From Acidobacteriota bacterium (lineage in GTDB: Bacteria > Acidobacteriota > Terriglobia > Terriglobales > Acidobacteriaceae): a stretch of DNA of 8,553 bases. The notes beneath the pieces are model-generated. The model searched no databases and was not told where the DNA came from. It saw only the letters and a list, made by a program, of their open reading frames with translations. The position numbers and the translations under genes were made by a program. Where the stretch lies: contig JAJXZK010000395.1 of assembly GCA_021780095.1 (NCBI GenBank), forward strand, positions 10,303-18,855, written 5' to 3'. Shown here piece after piece: positions 1-6,502 of this stretch. Each line of letters starts with the position of its first letter. Positions within the stretch are counted from its first letter, which is position 1.

Positions 1-9
1 GTAGGGTCG

Positions 10-174
10 ATGACAAACGGTTCGGCAGATTGGTCCAGTCTTGTGCTGGAGCTCTTGGCATGGATGCTCGCAATCGCTTTTTTCCTCATGTTGAGCGTCT
101 GCATTACAGATTTCGGCCCAAGGTTCAAGGCATACTTCGTGACAAAACCGCCTAGCAATCGAAGGAGCTATTAA
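10..174 (+). CDS. Small single-pass membrane protein, hypothetical, possibly 3' end of a longer gene
   Basis: From the ATG at 10 the frame encodes 54 residues ending with TAA at 172-174. Residues 10-33 are almost entirely hydrophobic (LVLELLAWMLAIAFFLML and onward), enough for one membrane helix. A short basic tail follows (RFKAYFVTKPPSNRRSY), which by the positive-inside rule would favour a cytoplasmic C-terminus. The frame is also open from base 1 to this ATG, so it could be the C-terminal part of a gene starting outside the window. The only ribosome-site candidate is AGGG at 3-6, very close to the ATG. I do not recognise the family. The hydrophobic-then-basic pattern makes chance less likely but does not exclude it. 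Confidence 0.35.
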   Translation: MTNGSADWSSLVLELLAWMLAIAFFLMLSVCITDFGPRFKAYFVTKPPSNRRSY

Positions 175-264
175 CGTCGCCAGATCAATTACCAGCACGA
201 GAAAGACTAGATTAATTTAAGAATCAATGCTGATCGCAATAATCGCTAAAGAACCGGGATAACT

Positions 265-498
265 ATGAATGAGCGGACGAAAGAGATCGTTTATAGATAT
301 GACCAAAATTCAAGTAATGACGAAAGAGTTGTAGATTCGAAGGGTGAAATCCCAACGTTCAAAAGAGGGGATGTGATAGAACGGAGGGGAAAGCGATGGA
401 AAATACAGTTTGTGGAGATTCAGCCGTTGGTTACTGATCCAAAGGGGCTGCCAATACACTGGATATATTTAGCGCCTGACGAGAACAGTGTGTCTTAA
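265..498 (+). CDS. Hypothetical 77-residue soluble protein
   Basis: ATG at 265 is preceded by a weak GGGA (256-259, 5 bases upstream). The frame runs to TAA at 496-498. The product has no signal peptide or membrane segment. Its N-terminal third is charged and probably disordered. The rest (PTFKRGDVIERRGKRWKI, then VEIQPL and HWIYLAP) alternates hydrophobic and polar residues, as in a small beta-barrel or all-beta domain. The segment is AT-rich: bases 301-360 are 40% GC, against about 62% for a sample inside the aconitase gene (1141-1200). It also uses AGA and ATA codons freely, so it may be accessory or recently acquired. I know no function for it, and its neighbours give no clue. The reading frame and composition make it a plausible gene but not a certain one. 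Confidence 0.5.
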   Translation: MNERTKEIVYRYDQNSSNDERVVDSKGEIPTFKRGDVIERRGKRWKIQFVEIQPLVTDPKGLPIHWIYLAPDENSVS

Positions 499-586
499 AT
501 CGCAAGGATTAGGTTTTGTGCTCCGGGTGCCCATCTTCCCCTCTTATCTCGCTCAGGGGGATCCGTTTAATCGTAGAAATTCGACT

Positions 587-616
587 CCCACTCTTCACAA
601 AGGCACGAAGGATGGG
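587..616. repeat. Imperfect intergenic hairpin, possible palindromic repeat unit
   Basis: CCCACTCTTC (587-596) can pair with GAAGGATGGG (607-616) around a 10-base loop. There are eight Watson-Crick pairs, one G-T wobble and one C/A mismatch. There is no T-tract on either side, so it is not a convincing terminator. A second, shorter stem (538-542 with 555-559) lies just upstream. Short palindromic elements of this kind are often dispersed between genes. Whether this one is repeated cannot be seen from a single window. Confidence 0.35.
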
Positions 617-744
617 GTAACCAGACCCTCTGAACCCACTACTTTTCTTCTGTTGGCTTCCGGCGGTACCATGGAGACAGACGGCTGCACGCTGTCGATG
701 CCTATGCTCTTTGTGCCCAAGGTTCTTTTCCTGAAACGCTGGCA

Positions 745-767
745 CCGCGGGAAACCCGACCGCGGGT
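745..767 (+). promoter_or_regulatory. Overlapping, mutually exclusive hairpins in the aconitase leader
   Basis: Three short stems share the same bases: CCGCGG (745-750) with CCGCGG (760-765), CGGG (748-751) with CCCG (755-758), and ACCCG (754-758) with CGGGT (763-767). Only one can form at a time. No T-tract follows. The stems lie about 110 bases before the aconitase ATG and could be in its 5' leader or in its promoter region. A regulatory role is speculation, since GC-rich sequence produces such stems by chance. Confidence 0.25.
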
Positions 768-866
768 AAGGGCCCATTCCTCATTCGCTATGACCCGGTC
801 GTAGAATCATTACGATACATTCCTGACCCGTCGGGCACGGCTCTGCGTCTGCCCGCCACGCCTTTT

Positions 867-872
867 GAGGAG
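867..872 (+). promoter_or_regulatory. Ribosome binding site that fixes the aconitase start
   Basis: GAGGAG lies 7 bases before the ATG at 880. The frame is also open upstream to a TTG at 865, but that codon overlaps the ribosome site and would add five residues (MRSPI) ahead of the family-typical N-terminus. The ATG at 880 is therefore the start. Confidence 0.8.
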
Positions 873-879
873 CCCTATC

Positions 880-3678
880 ATGAACAGTTTTCAGAGCCGG
901 TCCGAATTGAAATCCGGCAGCCATACCTATGAAATCTTCAAACTCAGCGCGCTCGCGAAGCACGGCATCTCGCTCGAAAGTCTGCCCTACTCTCTGCGCA
1001 TCCTGCTTGAAAACCTGCTGCGCCACGAGGACGGAAAAAGTGTCACGGCGGAGGACATTGAATTTCTGGCGAAATGGCAGGCGAAGGCGGAGCCGTCGCG
1101 CGAAATTGCCTACATGCCGGCGCGTGTCCTGATGCAGGACTTCACGGGTGTTCCCGCGGTCGTCGATTTAGCAGCGATGCGCGATGCCATGCACTCGCTC
1201 GGTGGCGATCCTGAGAAGATCAACCCGCTGCAGCCCGCGGAGTTGGTGATTGACCACTCGGTGCAGGTGGACCAGTATGGAACCAGCGATTCGTACCAGA
1301 TCAATTCGCTGCTGGAATATCAGCGGAATGTGGAGCGGTACGCGTTTCTGAAGTGGGGACAGACGGCGTTCCATAATTTTTCCGCGGTGCCGCCGGGCAT
1401 GGGCATTTGCCACCAGGTGAATCTGGAATATCTGGCGCGGGTTGTGTTCACCACGCAGCCGAACGCGAAAGGCATCGTGCAGGCATACCCGGATACGCTG
1501 GTCGGAACCGATTCTCACACGACAATGATCAACGGCCTCGGCGTGCTGGGCTGGGGCGTAGGCGGGATCGAAGCGGAAGCGGCCATGCTGGGACAGCCAG
1601 TATCCATGCTGGTGCCGCAAGTGGTGGGCTTCAAATTGTCGGGCAAGCTGCGCGAAGGAACGACCGCCACGGACCTGGTGTTGACCGTGACCGAAATGCT
1701 GCGCAAGCACGGCGTTGTTGGCAAGTTTGTGGAGTTTTACGGTGCCGGCATCAGCGAGCTATCCCTGGCCGACCGCGCCACCATTGGCAACATGGCTCCG
1801 GAATATGGCGCTACGTGCGGCATCTTCCCCGTAGATGCGGAAACGCTGCGCTACCTGAAGTTGACGGGCCGCAGCGACGAACACATTGCGCTGGTCGAGG
1901 CGTATTACAAGGAGCAAGGTCTGTTCCACACACCAGATGCGCCGGAAGCGAAATATTCTGCGACGCTGTCGCTCGATCTCGCCACAGTGGAGCCGAGCGT
2001 TTCCGGCCCGAAGCGTCCGCAGGATCGCGTCAAGTTGAGCGATGCCGCCGCGAGCTTCAGGCAGCAATTGCCTGCCTTGCTGGGTCCGCGCGCGGCTGCA
2101 AATGCCGAGCGGCAGGTACAGCGTTGGGATGGCGAAGGCGGCCATCCGTCGGCGAATGGAAACGGCAGCGCCAAGGGAGCGCCGGAGCAGGGACAAGCGG
2201 AATCGATTCACGATCGATTTGGGGTGGATGTAAACAATTATCTCGACGACGGTTCCATCGTGATTGCAGCAATTACAAGTTGCACCAATACATCGAATCC
2301 TTCGGTGATGCTGGCAGCGGGACTGCTGGCGAAGAAAGCCGTCGAAAAAGGATTGAAAGTTCCACCGTGGGTGAAGAGCTCTCTGGCGCCCGGTTCGCGC
2401 GTGGTTGCGGACTACTACGACAAGGCCGGTCTGACGCAGTATCTGGATCAATTGCGGTTCAACATCGTTGGCTATGGTTGCACGACATGCATTGGCAACT
2501 CCGGTCCGCTGCCGTCCGACGTCGCCAAGGCGATTGATGAGCACGGCCTGGTCGCGGTGTCGGTCTTGAGCGGAAATCGAAACTTTGAAGGTCGCATCAA
2601 TTCCGATGTGCGCGCGAACTACCTGATGTCGCCGCCGTTGGTGGTTGCCTATGCGCTCGCTGGTCGCATCGATCACGACTTCGAACATGATGCGCTGGGT
2701 AGAGATAAACAGGGACATCCCGTGTACCTGCGGGACATCTGGCCATCGCAGCAGGAAGTTCAGAACACGCTTGCTACATCGATTGACTCGAGCATGTTTC
2801 GCAAACAGTATTCGACCGTCACCGAGGGAGACAGCAACTGGCAGAAGCTGAAATTTCCCACCGGAAAGACCTATGACTGGGAAGCTGATTCGACGTACAT
2901 CCGCAAGGCGCCTTACTTCGATGGCATGAAGGCGACGCCATCCGCGGTGGAGGATATCCATGGTGCGCGCGTGCTGGCGGTGCTGGGCGACAGCGTGACG
3001 ACGGACCATATTTCTCCCGCTGGCTCCATCAAACTGAACGGTCCGGCAGGGAAGTATCTGGTCGAACATGGCGTGAAGCCAGCCGACTTTAACAGCTACG
3101 GATCGCGGCGGGGGAACCATGAGGTGATGGTGCGGGGCACGTTTGCCAATGTGCGCCTGCGCAACAAGCTGGCGCCGGGAACAGAGGGCGGTGTGACGCG
3201 ATTGCTGCCGGAAGGCGAACCGATGAGCATCTTCGACGCCTCCATGCGGTACTCGGAGCGGAAGACGCCGTTGATTATCCTCGCCGGCAAGGAATATGGC
3301 TCCGGTTCGAGCCGCGATTGGGCAGCGAAGGGACCGAAGCTGTTGGGTGTGCGGGCCGTGATTGCGGAATCCTTCGAGCGCATCCACCGTTCTAACCTGG
3401 TGGGGATGGGGATTCTGCCATTGCAGTTCGAGGCTGGTCAGAATGCGGAATCGTTGGGCCTGACAGGGGAAGAGGTCTACGACATTCCCGGGTTGCGCGC
3501 GATGCTGGACTTAAAGTTCGCCCATGGCCGTAAGCTGACGGTGAAGGCGAAGGCGGCAGATGGCAAAGAAAAGGAATTTACTGCGACCGTGCGCATCGAT
3601 ACGCCGCAGGAGATTTTGTATTATCAGCACGGCGGTATTCTGCTTTACGTGCTGCGGCAACTGGCAGGGAGGGCGTAG
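880..3678 (+). CDS. acnA: Aconitate hydratase, AcnA/IRP type
   Basis: This cytoplasmic TCA-cycle enzyme interconverts citrate and isocitrate through cis-aconitate on a [4Fe-4S] cluster. The three cluster ligands are present in their family motifs: Cys468 in SCTNTSNP, and Cys534 and Cys537 in [14 protein letters not shown]. Upstream are the other catalytic-core signatures, [26 protein letters not shown] and the GPKRPQDRV segment. The C-terminal swivel domain carries [12 protein letters not shown] (from about residue 807) and [21 protein letters not shown]. The product is 932 residues, longer than the roughly 890 of Escherichia coli AcnA. Much of the excess is a Gly/Asn/Ser-rich, probably flexible insert around residues 405-450, just before the first cluster cysteine. 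Long AcnA proteins in other bacteria also vary here. The gene has a clear ribosome site, stands alone and ends in an intrinsic terminator 26 bases after its stop, so it is probably monocistronic. Identity is close to certain. As with other AcnA/IRP proteins, a second role in RNA binding is possible but not shown. Confidence 0.97.
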   Translation: MNSFQSRSELKSGSHTYEIFKLSALAKHGISLESLPYSLRILLENLLRHEDGKSVTAEDIEFLAKWQAKAEPSREIAYMPARVLMQDFTGVPAVVDLAAMRDAMHSLGGDPEKINPLQPAELVIDHSVQVDQYGTSDSYQINSLLEYQRNVERYAFLKWGQTAFHNFSAVPPGMGICHQVNLEYLARVVFTTQPNAKGIVQAYPDTLVGTDSHTTMINGLGVLGWGVGGIEAEAAMLGQPVSMLVPQVVGFKLSGKLREGTTATDLVLTVTEMLRKHGVVGKFVEFYGAGISELSLADRATIGNMAPEYGATCGIFPVDAETLRYLKLTGRSDEHIALVEAYYKEQGLFHTPDAPEAKYSATLSLDLATVEPSVSGPKRPQDRVKLSDAAASFRQQLPALLGPRAAANAERQVQRWDGEGGHPSANGNGSAKGAPEQGQAESIHDRFGVDVNNYLDDGSIVIAAITSCTNTSNPSVMLAAGLLAKKAVEKGLKVPPWVKSSLAPGSRVVADYYDKAGLTQYLDQLRFNIVGYGCTTCIGNSGPLPSDVAKAIDEHGLVAVSVLSGNRNFEGRINSDVRANYLMSPPLVVAYALAGRIDHDFEHDALGRDKQGHPVYLRDIWPSQQEVQNTLATSIDSSMFRKQYSTVTEGDSNWQKLKFPTGKTYDWEADSTYIRKAPYFDGMKATPSAVEDIHGARVLAVLGDSVTTDHISPAGSIKLNGPAGKYLVEHGVKPADFNSYGSRRGNHEVMVRGTFANVRLRNKLAPGTEGGVTRLLPEGEPMSIFDASMRYSERKTPLIILAGKEYGSGSSRDWAAKGPKLLGVRAVIAESFERIHRSNLVGMGILPLQFEAGQNAESLGLTGEEVYDIPGLRAMLDLKFAHGRKLTVKAKAADGKEKEFTATVRIDTPQEILYYQHGGILLYVLRQLAGRA

Positions 3679-3700
3679 ATCGATTTTGGTCGCAGCGACA

Positions 3701-3728
3701 AAAGAGCCCGGAGCGATCCGGGCTTTTT
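3701..3728 (+). terminator. Intrinsic terminator of aconitase
   Basis: The stem is AGCCCGGA (3705-3712) with TCCGGGCT (3717-3724), eight perfect pairs around a GCGA tetraloop of the very stable GNRA type. It is followed by a run of T (3724-3728). The upstream AAA (3701-3703) gives a weaker stop signal on the opposite strand as well. It separates aconitase from the acyltransferase gene. Confidence 0.92.
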
Positions 3729-3786
3729 GCGCATACCGTGATGGCCGTGCCGTTGTATCGTAAGGGAATCTGCTTCTACTTTTCGG

Positions 3787-4983
3787 ATGCCATCCCCACC
3801 AACATCGCGCTTCGATTCGCAGACATCCCCCGCAGAATCCAAGGGGCATCGTTGGCATCTGCGGCGAATTACGTCCGGTGGGTCGTGGATTCCGGAAGTC
3901 GACGGACTGCGCTTTATCGCCATCAGTTCCGTGGTCGTGTACCACATCTACGCCCAGCTACTATTGAAGAGTGGCCACCCAGTGGCGGTGCAGGTGCGGT
4001 ATGCATGGCTTGGCACTGCGATGGGCAATGGCGATCGGGGAGTTCGCCTTTTCTTTGTCATCAGCGGATTCATTCTCGGCCTGGGATTTGCACGGCAGCA
4101 TTTGCACCTGGGCAAACCGGTCAGCTTAAAAAAGTATTTTCTGCGTCGCGTTACCCGGCTGGAACCGCCCTATATCCTGAATCTCGTTTTCTGCGCACTG
4201 GTGGCTTTCTTTTATTACAAGCAGGCGGTGGGCTACATGGTTCCTCATTTGCTGGCCAGCGTCCTGTATCAGCACAACTTGGCCTATCGAACTCCCAGCG
4301 TTATCAATGGGGTCACGTGGAGCCTGGAAGTTGAGATTCAGTTCTATATCCTGGCGCCGTTGATCGCTCTGCTGTTCCGAATCTCGAACGCAACGTCGCG
4401 GCGCTCGGTCTTTCTGGGCCTGATTGCGATCTGCGGGATTCTCCAACTCCTGTTCCACGCGAATGCCACGGTTGCCGCTCTGACCATCGCTTTTTACATG
4501 CAATATTTTCTTGCGGGAATGCTGCTGACCGATCTGTATTTGACGGTCCGTCCGCACGCCAGAACGCACTGGGCGTGGGACCTCGTCAGCCTAGGTGGCT
4601 GGCCGATCGTATTCCTTGTGTCGCGGGATTTTGTGTGGTTTCACGCGATCTTGCCGTTCCTGATCATGCCTCTGTACATCGCTGCATTTCAGGGGGTGAT
4701 TTTTCGGAGGTTTTTCAGCAATTTTTGGATCGCTGTCGTCGGGGGCATGTGCTATTCGATCTACCTGTGGCATTTCTTCACGATCGGGGTATTTTTCAAG
4801 CTGACCCGGCACCTGATCGTGTTCCACGATTTTCTGCTGAATTTCAGCGTGCAGGGGGTTGCACTGGGGATCCCCATTGCAGCGGTCAGCCTGCTGGCTT
4901 ATGTGATGGTTGAGAGGCCGTGCATGGATCCCGCCTGGCCGCAGAAACTTTGGCAAATGTTGACGGGCCGGGGAGTTACATAG
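3787..4983 (+). CDS. Membrane acyltransferase, acyltransferase-3 (OafA/YrhL) family
   Basis: The 398-residue product is a polytopic inner-membrane protein with about ten hydrophobic segments, the usual size for this family. Members transfer acetyl or other acyl groups to O-antigen, exopolysaccharide, peptidoglycan or small glycosides. Family hallmarks are visible. DGLR (39-42) is followed in the first membrane helix by His53, giving the conserved Arg-X10-His spacing (Arg42 to His53). Then come RLFFVISGF (87-95), the basic loop RRVTRLEPPY (120-129), and TWSLEVEIQFY further on. The acceptor cannot be told from sequence. No glycosyltransferases or polysaccharide genes are adjacent, so context does not help. 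The ATG at 3787 is the first possible start after an in-frame stop at 3739. It has no good ribosome site, so translation may be weak or the start may lie elsewhere in the roughly 35-residue polar N-terminal extension. The aconitase terminator upstream implies its own promoter. Confidence 0.9.
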   Translation: MPSPPTSRFDSQTSPAESKGHRWHLRRITSGGSWIPEVDGLRFIAISSVVVYHIYAQLLLKSGHPVAVQVRYAWLGTAMGNGDRGVRLFFVISGFILGLGFARQHLHLGKPVSLKKYFLRRVTRLEPPYILNLVFCALVAFFYYKQAVGYMVPHLLASVLYQHNLAYRTPSVINGVTWSLEVEIQFYILAPLIALLFRISNATSRRSVFLGLIAICGILQLLFHANATVAALTIAFYMQYFLAGMLLTDLYLTVRPHARTHWAWDLVSLGGWPIVFLVSRDFVWFHAILPFLIMPLYIAAFQGVIFRRFFSNFWIAVVGGMCYSIYLWHFFTIGVFFKLTRHLIVFHDFLLNFSVQGVALGIPIAAVSLLAYVMVERPCMDPAWPQKLWQMLTGRGVT

Positions 4984-4997
4984 AGGTCAGCACAATG

Positions 4998-5023
4998 AAA
5001 AAGGCTCGGAGGGGATCCGAGCC
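4998..5023 (-). terminator. Intrinsic terminator between convergent genes
   Basis: GGCTCGGA (5003-5010) pairs perfectly with TCCGAGCC (5016-5023) around a 5-base loop. Five A bases at 4998-5002 become a T-tract when read on the minus strand, so this is a strong terminator for the small minus-strand gene ending at 5050. On the plus strand the stem sits 19 bases after the acyltransferase stop. It is followed only by CTGCTTT, so it may also stop that transcript, less efficiently. Confidence 0.88.
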
Positions 5024-5049
5024 CTGCTTTCGAAACTTTGTATCGGTGC

Positions 5050-5259
5050 CTATATGCCGACGCCGTATTCCACAGGATTGCTGCCGTTGTCACCCGCGTG
5101 GGAATAGAAATCGTACGGGGTACGATGATTCAGCAAGTAGCGGGCACGAAGGTTGCGTCCAACGTAGATGCCAACGGCTACAGCACCGGTCGCCACTGAA
5201 GCCCAGCCAATGATGCGAACCCAAGGGTTTTTCGTCATGCAAGCACTCATTTTCATCAT
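5050..5259 (-). CDS. Small membrane-anchored hypothetical protein
   Basis: This 69-residue reading frame ends at TAG (5052-5050). One hydrophobic, Gly/Ala-rich segment (IIGWASVATGAVAVGIYVG) is flanked by basic residues. A C-terminal tail follows with aromatic and polar residues (NHRTPYDFYSHAGDNGSN, then PVEYGVGI). This suggests a single-pass inner-membrane protein with a short soluble tail. The start is uncertain: ATGs at 5259, 5256, 5250 and 5238 are all in frame. The strong AAAGGAAGG (5282-5274) sits 14 bases from the first, which is farther than ideal. The frame is also open back to an ATG at 5325 (91 residues). A dedicated terminator immediately downstream is the best evidence that the gene is real. 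A possible -10 box, TAAGAT, lies at 5337-5332. I do not recognise the family. Confidence 0.55.
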   Translation of the reverse strand: MMKMSACMTKNPWVRIIGWASVATGAVAVGIYVGRNLRARYLLNHRTPYDFYSHAGDNGSNPVEYGVGI

Positions 5260-5325
5260 CTTTTTCGGCCCAACCTTCCTTTGAGGCTGCTCCTGCCCGA
5301 TCAGTCGTAAGCTGAGGCGCCGCAT

Positions 5326-5452
5326 GCCAAAATCTTATCGCAAATCCGTTACACTGGGGTGTTCCTCGATTAAGAATCGGAGAAAATGTACTTACTTTGG
5401 TACATGTCGAATTTTATGCGGAACTGGTCGAAAGGGTTGGATGGCGGCGATT
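5326..5452. other. Spacer between deaminase and small membrane gene
   Basis: No gene is evident here. Two small inverted repeats are present: CGATT/AATCG (5367-5371 with 5375-5379) and ATGTAC/GTACAT (5386-5391 with 5400-5405). Neither has a T-tract, so I see no clear terminator after the deaminase gene. The segment may hold the promoter of the small minus-strand gene. Confidence 0.4.
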
Positions 5453-6502
5453 CTATTTTTCTTCCGGCGCAGGATATTGCTCGACCCGCTGCAGCAATTC
5501 CAGCTTTTTTCGTGGCGGCAGAAAACTAGCTTCAATAGAATTCCCCGCCAATTCGCGGAGATGCTCCAGCGTCAGGTGAAACTCGGTGTGCGCCAGGCAA
5601 TATTCTGAACAGAGATCGCTGCCAAATAACGCCGGATCGTCCGAATTGAGCGTCACCATCAAGCCATTCTCAAAATATTCGCGCACCGGGTGATCCTCGA
5701 GACGCAGACAACATCCCGTGCGCAGATTGCTGGTGATGCAAATCTCGACGGGCACCTGCTTGGTAGCCAGAACCTCAATCAATTCGTGATCCTGACTGGC
5801 CGAAAGCGCATGGCCGATCCGTTCCGTGCCGATATTAAGAGCCGACCAGATGCCCTGCGGTCCGATTGTTTCTCCCGCGTGCGCCGTGAGATGCAGACCC
5901 TTTTGCTTCGCTTCCGCGTAGAGTTCTCGAAAGGGCTCCGCACCGGTGCGGCGTTCGTCCCCGCCAATGCCGATGCCGATGATGGAAGGGAACAGCGGCT
6001 TTAATTCCGCAGCTTTGCGGAAGACCCGCGCGGCTTCTTCAGGGCCGAAATGGCGCACGGCGTCGAAGATCCAGTACACGGAGACACCGAATTCCTTCTC
6101 ACCGCGAATCCGCCCGCGCTCCATACCTTCGAACAGCGGTTCAAATTCAATCCGCCGCCAGTAGTACACGACCCCGACCGAGACATACACTTCGGCATGC
6201 ACTACACCCTGGGACGCGAGTGCCTCAATCATGCGATAGGTGATCAGCTCGTAGTCGTCCGGGGTGCGCAGGCGCTCCGTGATCGCTTTGAAGGCCAGCA
6301 TGAAGGCTGTGAAATCTTTGTACTGATAAAGCGCGCGAGCGGCGTCCAGCGTCAGCGGTTCAGCATCATTATGCCGGCTAAGTTGCACCAGGGTTTCGGG
6401 AGCGATGGCGCCTTCCAGATGCAGATGAAGCTCCGCCTTCGGCAGGTGGCGAACCCAGGACTGCGTATCGAATTCCGGGACGGATTTGGTCTTCGCTGAC
6501 AT
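5453..6502 (-). CDS. add: Adenosine deaminase-family enzyme (adenosine or aminodeoxyfutalosine deaminase)
   Basis: The 349-residue product is a zinc-dependent amidohydrolase of normal length for the family, expected in the cytoplasm. It would convert adenosine (or deoxyadenosine) to inosine and ammonia. The catalytic set is complete: His26 and His28 in ELHLHLEGA, GDE at 181-183, His208 and Glu211 in HAGE, His231 in ERIGHAL, and Asp288-Asp289 in LNSDDP. One deviation is ITSN (256-259), where classical members usually have PTSN. Some members of this family instead deaminate 6-amino-6-deoxyfutalosine in menaquinone synthesis, and motifs alone do not separate the two, so the gene symbol is provisional. 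The ATG at 6502 overlaps the stop of the upstream permease (TGATG on the minus strand) and has no strong ribosome site of its own, so translation is probably coupled. The frame stays open well upstream inside the permease gene, but that stretch is not homologous to the family and is not part of the protein. Confidence 0.92.
   Translation of the reverse strand: MSAKTKSVPEFDTQSWVRHLPKAELHLHLEGAIAPETLVQLSRHNDAEPLTLDAARALYQYKDFTAFMLAFKAITERLRTPDDYELITYRMIEALASQGVVHAEVYVSVGVVYYWRRIEFEPLFEGMERGRIRGEKEFGVSVYWIFDAVRHFGPEEAARVFRKAAELKPLFPSIIGIGIGGDERRTGAEPFRELYAEAKQKGLHLTAHAGETIGPQGIWSALNIGTERIGHALSASQDHELIEVLATKQVPVEICITSNLRTGCCLRLEDHPVREYFENGLMVTLNSDDPALFGSDLCSEYCLAHTEFHLTLEHLRELAGNSIEASFLPPRKKLELLQRVEQYPAPEEK

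Larger units (their letters stand above)
499..879 (+). other. Gene-poor leader upstream of aconitase
   Basis: About 380 bases separate the small hypothetical gene from aconitase. Several frames are open here on both strands, but none has a ribosome site, a recognisable domain or convincing codon use, so I call it non-coding. It contains three small inverted repeats: 538-542 with 555-559 (CCCCT/AGGGG), 587-596 with 607-616, and the overlapping hairpins at 745-767. TAGAAT at 802-807 and TACGAT at 811-816 are possible -10 boxes for the aconitase promoter, but I see no good -35 partner, so the promoter is not placed. Confidence 0.55.

Noticed and set aside
509..784. Minus-strand and plus-strand frames of about 90 codons in the spacer before aconitase
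   Set aside because: They overlap one another, lack ribosome sites and recognisable domains, and run through the hairpins. Non-coding sequence is the simpler explanation.
865..879. TTG start for aconitase at 865
   Set aside because: It overlaps the ribosome site GAGGAG and adds residues with no counterpart in the family; ATG 880 is correctly spaced.
1759..3387. A very long open frame (over 500 codons) on the minus strand opposite aconitase
   Set aside because: It lies wholly antisense to a well-conserved gene, has no domain or ribosome site, and is rich in Arg, His and Gln, as expected when GC-biased third positions suppress stops on the other strand.
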